This document shows positions 16,598 through 23,821 of a DNA stretch of 64,000 nucleotides, piece after piece (position 1 is the first letter of the stretch; every line of letters begins with the position of its first letter). Location of the stretch: NCBI GenBank assembly GCA_003298465.1, contig QNGA01000005.1, positions 124,001 through 188,000 on the forward strand, in the 5' to 3' direction. The position numbers and the translations under genes were made by a program. The notes beneath the pieces are model-generated. The model did not search any database, was not told the DNA's origin, and saw only the letters and a list, made by a program, of their open reading frames with translations. This DNA is from a halophilic archaeon (GTDB lineage: Archaea; Halobacteriota; Halobacteria; Halobacteriales; Haladaptataceae).

Positions 16598-16690
16598 AGT
16601 CGGCCAGCCATCGAGCGTGGCTGGTATAGTACTGTGTCGGTTTCCTCTCCGGCCTACTCGCTCGCTTCGCTCACTCCTTAAGGCCGGAGG
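16598..16690 (+). repeat. Hairpin-rich IS end
   Basis: There are two inverted repeats: ccagcca/tggctgg around 16603-16624, and ctccggcc/ggccggag at about 16647-16689 with a long loop holding tcgctcgcttcgctc. This GC-rich structured block lies between the tnpB pseudogene and the next TnpB fragment and is probably a left end or a recombined end. Confidence 0.4.
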
Positions 16691-16778
16691 ATCCACCTTG
16701 CATTACACTGAACTGCTATACTCCCTCGATTCCGCGCGTAAAATATTTCTCTTCCCCTGTGGGCGCCTCACCGTAAGC

Positions 16779-17020
16779 GGCGAGAAAGGGAATTATTATC
16801 CCAACGATGGACTGGGCGATACTGCGGACAAGAGCGGTGCGCTGAACATCGGCAAACGAGTGTTCGGCACATTCGAGAAACCGTTGTCCGACATCAGGCC
16901 GTACTGGCATGACCCAAAACGTAGGTCATCGTCCAACGCGAGACGAACCTGCGAACCTCCCGCTTCTATGGGTTCAACCTTCAGTGTGGAACCCCCACGG
17001 CTTTCGCCGTGGGAGGATGT
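16779..17020 (+). pseudogene. tnpB: C-terminal fragment of another TnpB type
   Basis: The frame reads GNYYPNDGLGDTADKSGALN, then IGKRVFGTFEKPLSD and a Pro/Ser-rich tail. The alternating GALNIGKRVF block and the DKSGA aspartate match the C-terminal RuvC-III region of a haloarchaeal TnpB subgroup distinct from the other copies here. Everything upstream, including the zinc knot, is missing. It is followed directly by a class B right end at 16994-17022. Confidence 0.65.
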
Positions 17021-17022
17021 CA
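16994..17022 (+). repeat. Class B right end (hairpin plus gaggatgtca)
   Basis: An 8-bp perfect stem, cccacggc/gccgtggg, with loop tttc, is followed by aggatgtca. It closes the truncated TnpB element. It ends 57 bp before the 3' end of the repeat-protein gene, so the element inserted just downstream of that gene. Confidence 0.6.
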
Positions 17023-17078
17023 GGCCGCCAAATCACCGACAGAGTGTCTCAGACCGTGCGCCACCGCAGTCCACGTGG

Positions 17079-18632
17079 TCAGTGCTTATTCTCACACTTC
17101 TTTTTCTTGTGGTTGTGCTTCTTCTTGCACTTCTTCTTGTCGTGGTTCTTGTTCTTATGATGGTGTTTCTTCTTACCGTCTTTCTTTTTCCCATCGCCAC
17201 CCTTGTTGACCGCAGTTGCTTCGGCTAGCTGTATATTTTCGTTCACCTGGTAATTGAGCTGTTCTGCCGACGCGTCTCCGCAGTTCGTCGCGAATGCAAC
17301 CGCACTGAACTGATCGTTAATATTCAGCTGCTCAACGACCTGCAGCTGCGTAATATCAACGGTAGCTGTCTGCTGGTTACCGTTATCGTAGGCGACTGCC
17401 CAGGAGTCGTCACCCTTCACGTCTGTACCGTCCATCACTTTGCATGCCTTGTGGTGGCCGTCTTCAACGTTCACGGCAGTCGCTTCGGCAATTTGGGCGT
17501 TGAAGTTCGCTTGATAGCTCGCCTGGGTGGCTGTTGCCTGGCTATCCTTCAGAGCGACAGCGACAGCTGCATTCTGCAGATTGATGTTCTCTTGGCCTAC
17601 ACTCTGAACCTGCGTGATGTCTGCTGACGCCACCTGATTTGACTGGGTTTTCCCGTCCTTCGAATGCGTCATGTCCGCATCCGAGACATCGCCCTTGATT
17701 TTAGCGCTTGCAGTGACTTCTTCGATCGACTTCGGATCGAAGTTCACCGCTGTGGCATCGGCAATCTGTTGGTTCGTATTGAACTGACAGCTAATCTGCC
17801 ATGCTTTCGCGACACTGTCTTTGCCAACTGCAATCGCAACGGCGACGCCCTGCTCGTTGACGTTCAACTGCGTGACGTCCTGCGACTGCATGACCGACGA
17901 CGTGGCGCTCTGGGAATCCCCGTCACCGGCGTTCGCCGCTAGGGCCTCGGCGGACTGGAGGTTCTCGTTCTCCTGGTAGCTGCGCTGGTACGCTCGGGAA
18001 TAGCTACTGTCCTCGGCGATCGCGACAGCAGTACTTTGACGGTTGTAGTTAAACTGCTCAACCTCCTGCGTCTGGTCAATCGTCGCCTCGGCGGACTGCT
18101 CACTCTGGTATGCATCGTCGCTGACGACCCATCCAGAAAACTCTCGGGAGTCCGTCTTCTCGGCGAAGACGACGTATGCGTTCTTGACGCCCTTGAACTT
18201 CTGCTTCTTCGTCTCCTTACTCGCGTTGATCGACTGTGCACTTCCAGCCTGCGTGTTCTCGTTGTCTTGGTAGGTGCGCTGGATTGCTTCTGCCTTACCG
18301 CCGTTGATGGCGATCGAGACAGCATTCTGCTGCTGACTGACATTCAGCTGGGAGACGTTCTGGTACTGGATGACCTCCGACGACGACTGCTGTGACTTTG
18401 CTTTGATCTCTCCCTTATGGTTTTCAACCCACGATTCAAGGTCGGTTGACGATGCATCCACACCGAACAGGAGATAGACGCTGTCTCCGTCTGCGTCCAT
18501 TACATCATTCGATTGCGCGCTCGCACGTCCGGCAAAGTTGGTAAGAACTCCGGCGCCCATTCCAGCTGCTGCGATTCCTTTGAGGTAGCCTCTCCGCTTA
18601 ACCTTGCTGCTACGGTCGTTGGTTCCTTGCAT
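17079..18632 (-). CDS. Tat-exported Gln/Asn-rich repeat protein with Lys/His/Cys tail
   Basis: The product is 517 residues from the ATG at 18632 (MQGTNDRSSKVKRRGYLKG); an ATG ten codons upstream gives an unlikely hydrophobic leader. The RR-containing signal (RR 13-14) has a cleavage-like ASAQS at 37-41. The mature part holds five repeats of about 53 residues at 84-136, 180-234, 242-297, 334-388 and 421-476. Their consensus is ADITQxQxVxQLNxNxQ, then AVAIAxxxSxAxAxQ, then YQxNxNxQxAEATAVN. Two of the spacers carry a YxxFxxxxDSxxFxxWV module (50-70 and 151-170). Regular Q/N spacing is reminiscent of curlin-type amyloid or beta-solenoid repeats. The last 37 residues contain 19 Lys, 7 His and 2 Cys, extreme for a haloarchaeon. 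The function is unknown; metal binding, adhesion or matrix formation are candidates. Confidence 0.8.
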   Translation of the reverse strand: MQGTNDRSSKVKRRGYLKGIAAAGMGAGVLTNFAGRASAQSNDVMDADGDSVYLLFGVDASSTDLESWVENHKGEIKAKSQQSSSEVIQYQNVSQLNVSQQQNAVSIAINGGKAEAIQRTYQDNENTQAGSAQSINASKETKKQKFKGVKNAYVVFAEKTDSREFSGWVVSDDAYQSEQSAEATIDQTQEVEQFNYNRQSTAVAIAEDSSYSRAYQRSYQENENLQSAEALAANAGDGDSQSATSSVMQSQDVTQLNVNEQGVAVAIAVGKDSVAKAWQISCQFNTNQQIADATAVNFDPKSIEEVTASAKIKGDVSDADMTHSKDGKTQSNQVASADITQVQSVGQENINLQNAAVAVALKDSQATATQASYQANFNAQIAEATAVNVEDGHHKACKVMDGTDVKGDDSWAVAYDNGNQQTATVDITQLQVVEQLNINDQFSAVAFATNCGDASAEQLNYQVNENIQLAEATAVNKGGDGKKKDGKKKHHHKNKNHDKKKCKKKHNHKKKKCENKH

Positions 18633-19030
18633 GACGCAATATAGGAGAAGGGACATTGACATTTCGTTATGAGCCGTCTGCTCTCAATACTGCTGGAGTA
18701 GGCATTAGCTATAACACCGTGTCCAGCAAAAAATAGCGATCTGACTGTAATTCTATTCCATCAGAGAGCTTCCTCTGAATGGCAACCACTGTCAAAAATA
18801 CACCGCTGATAACATCTTTCGGTGCTCACCAGCAAGAGGGATAAAAAGTAAGTAAATTCCCAGACTCCCCCTCAGACTCGGTAGCACAACCGGCGGACCG
18901 CATTGAGATTCCTTTTTCGGCTCCTGTCGGAGTTATCCCACTGGCTTTCGCCTCGAATTTTCCGTAACCACTGATTTCTGGCCAGTAACCACATTATAAT
19001 GATTACGGATGCAGTTATTAGAGTATCTGT
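18633..19030. other. Intergenic region upstream of the repeat protein
   Basis: This is 398 bases between two divergent genes. It is AT-rich near the ends, with no coding frame worth calling. The attataatgatta at about 18993-19005 is a good TATA-like element about 30 bases before the small gene at 19031. The region may hold control sites for the highly unusual repeat protein. Confidence 0.4.
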
Positions 19031-19177
19031 ATGTCAACTAAAACTGTCCCTGAACGGCAGAAAAAGCCGCTAGCGAAGTCGCTGAAACTGATCAAGGCAA
19101 CGAGCATTTGCCTCAGTACACTCCTGGTATTAGCGACACTCTTCGGCGGCGATGTGAACGACGACCCAATGATTTAA
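19031..19177 (+). CDS. Small membrane protein, 48 aa
   Basis: An ATG at 19031 gives MSTKTVPERQKKPLAKSLKL followed by a hydrophobic span (ICLSTLLVLATLF) and an acidic end (GGDVNDDPMI). It could be a single-span membrane protein or a lipoprotein-like signal followed by almost nothing. A TATA-like box sits about 30 bases upstream. No family is recognised. Confidence 0.4.
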   Translation: MSTKTVPERQKKPLAKSLKLIKATSICLSTLLVLATLFGGDVNDDPMI

Positions 19178-19362
19178 CCCAACGCGTCTCGGTCCCAACT
19201 CCCCAAATCACTCAGACCAGCCACCCATCCCTCCCGGTGAACATGAGCGTGCCGATGGATTCCAGTCGACTTTCCTCTTGAATCTGAGCTAAAGTTCCGA
19301 TGTGCTATTCTAGTTGGAGAGTCAGTGACTCTCGCTTATTCCGCTCTCAGGGGGGCAGTTCG

Positions 19363-19755
19363 CTACTTTTCTGTTTCTGTTTGCTCCCCAGTACCGGGAT
19401 TTGTAGAAAAGAGTCTTATTGATTCCTTGGTAGATGCGAACCGAACAAACACTAGTACTGTAAGTAGAATCGTCACGAACAACCCGAAAAGAGCGATAAG
19501 GAAGACGAATTGAGACGAGAGCCCTCCGAACGTACTGATGGAGTACTCTGCCATGTACAGGTAAAGCAGTGCGGCTGTGTATGAGAGAAGGACGTAGCCG
19601 AGCGGCGCTACGACAGATGTCCGTAGTCGGACTTGGCCTCCGATCTTCCCTTCGGACGCTTGTTTGGCATTTCGAATACCAAGTGATAAAACTGCTACCA
19701 AGAGCGATTGCGCTGTCAATAGTGCAGATGCTGCTGCGATTGATGGCGGAGCCAT
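19363..19755 (-). CDS. Three-helix membrane protein, unknown
   Basis: The product is 130 residues from the ATG at 19755 (MAPPSIAAASALLTAQSLLV), with three clear membrane helices (about 4-26, 48-70 and 84-108) and an acidic/polar tail ending TGEQTETEK. A longer frame opens at 19821 but its extra 22 residues are basic and unlike the rest. It has no recognisable motif. It is flanked by intergenic DNA on both sides. Confidence 0.55.
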   Translation of the reverse strand: MAPPSIAAASALLTAQSLLVAVLSLGIRNAKQASEGKIGGQVRLRTSVVAPLGYVLLSYTAALLYLYMAEYSISTFGGLSSQFVFLIALFGLFVTILLTVLVFVRFASTKESIRLFSTNPGTGEQTETEK

Positions 19756-19996
19756 ACTTACTAAGGAACGTGGTTTGGTGGCCACGCCCTGTGAACGGAC
19801 GCACTTTCCTGACTTTGACATCGGGTGAACGCCGGTGCCACGGCATTGCCCGACAATTCTATATCTAACTCTAATAAATTAAATATTGTGGCGGCGGCAT
19901 AAGCTACAATATCTGTTCATCCCATTCATCCATGGGCGTCCAGATTAGCTATACGTGAGAAGGGCACTGCTTCATCTACAGATAAGCAAGGCGAGT

Positions 19997-20077
19997 GCCT
20001 CGGGGTCGTTTGAGAGAGCTTCGCTCTCTCGTGATGACGAGACGCCGTCGGCGTCTCGAACCACGTGACCCCGAGGC
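19997..20077. repeat. Perfect three-way-junction structure (cruciform-like element)
   Basis: An outer stem of 11 bp (gcctcggggtc 19997-20007 with gaccccgaggc 20067-20077) encloses two perfect hairpins. One is gagagagc/gctctctc at 20012-20030 (8 bp, loop ttc) and the other is cgagacgcc/ggcgtctcg at 20038-20058 (9 bp, loop gtc). All three helices are error-free over 81 bases. It is probably the end of a mobile element (ssDNA transposase or MITE type) or a structured RNA. No intact gene goes with it. Confidence 0.65.
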
Positions 20078-20205
20078 GGTTCACGGACTGTCGAACGTGT
20101 CCGCTGTTCGCTTTCTTGGAGCATCTCACTGCACCCTATTCTGTATGCCAAATTGCATGGACAAGTAGTATTATAAGTAATGAGGAAGATGCTGCAATAG
20201 ACGAC

Positions 20206-20556
20206 ATGGATGGCAATGGCACTCAACCTGTCGAAGACAGACAGGTTACCTCTGGAATCCCCTTAGAGATTTTGTTCAACAAACGGCGCCGATATACTGT
20301 ATACTGTCTTCAAAAATACCAAACTCCGATAGCGCTTGCCGATCTTGCCGATGAAGTAGCGCGATTAGAATACGATGCCCAGACTCTCACCCAAGTCCCA
20401 AAGGAAGACGTTGCGCAAATCTATTTTGATCTGTATCATTGTCACATTCCAAAAATGGAGACGGCAGATCTCGTTGAATACACTCAAGAACTAGACACAG
20501 TACAGCTTCTACAGTCCATCTCTGGAATACATATAAATACATCTATTAATCTATGA
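20206..20556 (+). CDS. DUF7344-type winged-helix protein, soluble
   Basis: The product is 116 residues from ATG 20206, chosen because ttataagta at 20171-20179 sits 27 bases before it as a TATA box for a leaderless transcript. The domain spans nearly the whole protein: LEILFNKRRRYTVYCLQKYQ, LADLADEVARLE, then VAQIYFDLYHCHIPKMETAD and LVEY, the pattern of haloarchaeal DUF7344 regulators. It shares the YHCHIPKxxxxxLV signature with the larger membrane-anchored copy at 6586-7197. The C-terminus (ISGIHINTSINL) looks truncated relative to the family. The target is unknown. Confidence 0.65.
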   Translation: MDGNGTQPVEDRQVTSGIPLEILFNKRRRYTVYCLQKYQTPIALADLADEVARLEYDAQTLTQVPKEDVAQIYFDLYHCHIPKMETADLVEYTQELDTVQLLQSISGIHINTSINL

Positions 20557-20740
20557 ACAAAGGAACTATATCAAACTGAAGCTTGGATAGAATATATAAG
20601 AATTCGTATAATTCTATTATCTGTCCTACTGTGAATGACGAATAGTTCTGACCATCCTTGGGGGAGTGTCGGATACTAAATTAATACTATGGGCGGTATA
20701 TGGCCGTAACCTGCATTTTTCATAGGTTCGTAGGGATGGT

Positions 20741-20860
20741 ATGCAGTATCGGTGTACGCTCTGCGCACAGCAATTTTTGCGTTTCCAGTCTGCTGTTAAC
20801 CATGTTCGAGATCAGCATGATGAACAGCCGGGCGCTATTGAGATTCAAGAGCGGGAGTGA
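20741..20860 (+). CDS. C2H2 zinc-finger microprotein, 39 aa
   Basis: The reading MQYRCTLCAQQFLRFQSAVN then HVRDQHDEQPGAIEIQERE contains a complete C-x2-C-x12-H-x4-H finger. An in-frame TAG at 20723 precedes the ATG, fixing the start. The TGA stop (20858-20860) coincides with the first bases of a minus-strand TnpB right end (gtgacatcttcccc), so the insertion may have supplied the stop and removed a few residues. Haloarchaea encode many such tiny zinc-finger proteins of mostly unknown role. Confidence 0.6.
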   Translation: MQYRCTLCAQQFLRFQSAVNHVRDQHDEQPGAIEIQERE

Positions 20861-21480
20861 CATCTTCCCCGTCGTACACGATGAGATTTCCTCCCGTAGG
20901 AGGCTCTGGATTGCCGAGCGGGATTCAGGCCCGTCTTTTCCAGCGTCACAGGCGCTGGTTTCATGCTCGCTGTTCTTGGCGTTGACATCCTCCCCGCCGT
21001 AAACGACGAGGATTCCTCGAAGAGGAGATTACGGTTGCGCGTTTCCTCGGGAGCGAAGTACGCTTTCGCGTCCTCTCTCAACGGTTGCCGTCCGATTATG
21101 ACCAAGGACGTGCTTTCCAGCGCATTGAGCCGTGTCAAAGCGGCCTTCCCACCGATATACAACCGGCGCTTCCACGGGACGAATACCGTCCGCCCCTCCA
21201 CGACAGGGTATTCAGCCTGCTGGGTACCACCATTAGCGTCAGACGACCTGTAGGCCTGGACGTGGTGGATTGGGTTTCGACTTTCTTACCCGGACGAGTG
21301 AAACGGCGAAGCCGTCGAACGGTCGAAGACCGGAACTCGAAACCGGGGAACGTCGGTGATATAGATACGACGGGAGGATGCTTAATCTTACCGTTCGTGG
21401 AATATCTGGCCCTGCTATCGACGGTAGTTGCTTAATACGGTGTCGGATTCATCCCCGCCCTAAAGGACGGGGATTTCTCC
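20861..21480 (-). mobile_element. Deletion derivative(s) of a class B TnpB element
   Basis: On the minus strand the left-end hairpin (21474-21451, atccccgtcctttagg type) is followed by about 450 bases without a nuclease frame. Two successive right ends follow, cggggaggatgtc at about 20993-20981 and cggggaagatgtc at about 20873-20861, only 120 bp apart. The tandem ends indicate one element inserted into or next to another. No catalytic TnpB segment survives. The frame at 20845-21201 is the only long one and has no RuvC or zinc motif. Confidence 0.5.
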
Positions 21481-21506
21481 TCAATTTTACGTAATCTCCC
21501 CCGTCG

Positions 21507-22286
21507 TTAAATTGGTGTAGATAGGTACTGTTCCGGCGTCTGTGCCGACGTCCAGTAATGTTGGAGAAGCTCTTCTCCCCACTGTTGTGCTGCAGTAGAG
21601 TCGGCGATGAATTCTGTCTGAGGGTCGTAGTCACCGTCCAATGTCGGTAGTGAAAGCAGTAGACAGTCATCGGTGATGGTAACCGCAAACGAGACCTCAG
21701 TAACACGAATTAGTTCAGGGTTAGTGACGTTCTCGGCAGACGTCTCTTCAACAAGGGTTTCGAGAACGTCTCCGTCGAATACGAGTCGTGTTATATCGGC
21801 ATCCGTGGCTGCATCGGCTAACCGTTCGTTATAGACCGGTGTAATAGCGTCGACTGAATCCGCTTTTGTGAGTTTCTGTTCGACCTCACAGATGGCATTG
21901 GCGGGTCGCGTCTCGGTTGCTCGGATAACGTCGCCGTCAGCGAGTTCTGAGAGACGTGTCCGGAACTTTGGCGGTAACACGGTTATATCGTGGGTCTGCC
22001 AATAGTCCGAATCTGTTGCGAGCAATGACTCCGTTTTTCGCTGTTGGTTAATCATGTCGGCGACGACTATCCCTGTTCCTGTTGGCGACCACTGTTTCGA
22101 ACGTGGCTTGTGAATTAGTCCTTGCTCTTGGAGCTCGGATATAGCATTATAGACTGCTGACTTGCTGGCGAGATCGCGGTCGAGCAGTGTCTGGGTTGAG
22201 TCGCAGCCCTCGGCCATCGCTAACAGCACCTGCGTACGTGCGTGAGATCGGAGCACGTACTCGATTATTGGCCTATCTTTCTCCAT
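21507..22286 (-). CDS. Winged-helix transcription regulator with FilR1-like C-terminal domain
   Basis: The product is 259 residues from the ATG at 22286 (MEKDRPIIEYVLRSHARTQV); the frame opens 16 codons earlier with a basic stretch. The N-terminal winged helix (about 5-80) shows KSAVYNAISELQEQGLI, a recognition helix. The C-terminal two thirds are an alpha/beta sensor domain of the kind called FilR1/DUF1724 in archaeal regulators (VYNERLADAATDADITRLVF, then TNPELIRVTEVSFAVTITDD). Such proteins sense small ligands or act as transcription factors. The gene stands alone. A class B left end lies 30 bp past its stop. Confidence 0.7.
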   Translation of the reverse strand: MEKDRPIIEYVLRSHARTQVLLAMAEGCDSTQTLLDRDLASKSAVYNAISELQEQGLIHKPRSKQWSPTGTGIVVADMINQQRKTESLLATDSDYWQTHDITVLPPKFRTRLSELADGDVIRATETRPANAICEVEQKLTKADSVDAITPVYNERLADAATDADITRLVFDGDVLETLVEETSAENVTNPELIRVTEVSFAVTITDDCLLLSLPTLDGDYDPQTEFIADSTAAQQWGEELLQHYWTSAQTPEQYLSTPI

Positions 22287-22627
22287 AGCAGTGCTCTCTA
22301 CCCTGCGTTTATTATATTTTCTTTTCACTTCCAAATTCTATAGAGTGGAAGCAGGGGTTCTGCCAGAATTCCGCCGATTCTCCGCGATTATGGAGTAGAA
22401 GTTCAAGGGTGATATCAGCCGAAACCCCCTATACGGAAACCACATCATACACGCCGCGGAGGTGTTTCATCTTGCGGTAGCGAGGAACCCCCTGTTTACG
22501 GCGGGCGAGGATGTCGCTCCCCCGATCAGGTTCAGTGGGTGACTCACGACAATAACTGTATGGAAATATACATCCTTGATCGTTCCTTCGAGGGTTTTTT
22601 ATCCGAAAGGTACGGAGATAATTACGA
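22287..22627. other. Intergenic region with a solitary class B right end
   Basis: A degenerate right end, ccccctgtttacggcgggcgaggatgtcgc, occupies about 22488-22518 on the + strand, with no TnpB frame before it. The rest is AT-rich intergenic DNA that holds the start region of the DUF1616 gene. The sequence taattacgaatggcg directly precedes its ATG. Confidence 0.45.
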
Positions 22628-23818
22628 ATGGCGACTGACGTTGATCCCTGGTTGCTGGTCCCGAGTCCTCTCCGCCGTCTCCCTGCAGACCTCACTGCAA
22701 TCATCGGCTATGTTTGTCTCACCTGCTTCGTCGTCTTAGTGCCGGTCATCAACGAGACACCGATTCGTGCAGCAATTGGGCTTCCGTTCGTTCTCTTTCC
22801 GCCAGGCTACGCATTCATTGCAGCCCTCTTTCCCGAAGCATCCACAACCCCTGAGCAACAAAACACGGAGAAGGATTCAGCAACAGAGCCGTCTGAGAAC
22901 GATGAGACGGTTCTTCCGTCGATTGGAACGGGCATTACAGGACTTGAGCGCGTTGCACTCTCGTTTGGGACGAGTATCGCTATCGTTCCATTGCTCGGTC
23001 TGATCCTCAACTTCACCCCGTTCGGAATCCGGCTTATTCCCGTCCTCCTCACGATCAGTGCATTCACGCTCGCAATGACGGCTATTGCTGCGTGGCGACG
23101 CTGGGAACTCCCAGAGGATGAGCGGTTCTCCGTACCATATCACCAGTGGGGAGCCACAACGAAAGCCGAACTTTTCGCGCCCGATACACGCGCCGATGCA
23201 GTGCTCAATGTTGTGCTCGTCCTCTGTCTCCTCCTCGCCACCTCGAGCGTGATCTATGCCGTTGCAGTGCCAAAACAAGGCGAGTCGTTTTCCGAGTTTT
23301 ATCTACTCACCGAGAACGAAACAGGAGATCTCGTCGCCGACGACTATCCGACGAACTTCACGGAGGGCGAGCCCAAGTCGCTCTATGTTGGCATTCAGAA
23401 CCACGAGCATGAGCAGACACAGTACTCGGTGGTCGTCCTCTTACAACGGGTGAATAAAACAAATAGCTCGATCTCTGTCAAACAAGAACGCGAGTTAAAG
23501 CGCTTCCATACAACCCTGCAATCGAACGAGACATGGCGACGCAACCACACCGTGTCGCCGTCCTTGACGGGCCAAGAGATGCGGCTGCAGTACTTGCTGT
23601 ATCGCGGTAATGTGCCGTCGAATCCAAGCGCCAACTCCGCATATCGCGAACTCCACCTCTGGGTGAACGTTACTGCGGCAGACGATACCCCACAGACAAA
23701 CAGCCGTTTGCCTGACGGACGTCTCACCTCTCCGGCGCACCTAGCCCAACCCACTCCCCAGTTCGGTAGTCGCTCGCCACAGGGGCTCTCGCCGGCACCT
23801 ATCGTCGGTCAGGGATAA
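22628..23818 (+). CDS. DUF1616 membrane protein
   Basis: The product is 396 residues. Membrane helices cluster in the first 220 residues, with the DUF1616 signature FVLFPPGYAFIAALFPE and GLERVALSFGTSIAIVPLLG. One more helix (about 195-215) precedes a soluble extracytoplasmic beta domain with NEx[ST] glycosylation-like sites (NKTNSS, NETWRRNHT). A Pro/Gln-rich end follows. The stop is three bases before the ATG of the large ABC-type permease, so the two form an operon. DUF1616 proteins often neighbour S-layer or glycan genes; the biochemical role is unknown. Confidence 0.8.
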   Translation: MATDVDPWLLVPSPLRRLPADLTAIIGYVCLTCFVVLVPVINETPIRAAIGLPFVLFPPGYAFIAALFPEASTTPEQQNTEKDSATEPSENDETVLPSIGTGITGLERVALSFGTSIAIVPLLGLILNFTPFGIRLIPVLLTISAFTLAMTAIAAWRRWELPEDERFSVPYHQWGATTKAELFAPDTRADAVLNVVLVLCLLLATSSVIYAVAVPKQGESFSEFYLLTENETGDLVADDYPTNFTEGEPKSLYVGIQNHEHEQTQYSVVVLLQRVNKTNSSISVKQERELKRFHTTLQSNETWRRNHTVSPSLTGQEMRLQYLLYRGNVPSNPSANSAYRELHLWVNVTAADDTPQTNSRLPDGRLTSPAHLAQPTPQFGSRSPQGLSPAPIVGQG

Positions 23819-23821
23819 GCG

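Noticed and set aside
19926..20129. 67-codon minus-strand frame over the three-way junction
   Set aside because: Its reading is created by the inverted repeats and has no family or plausible structure.
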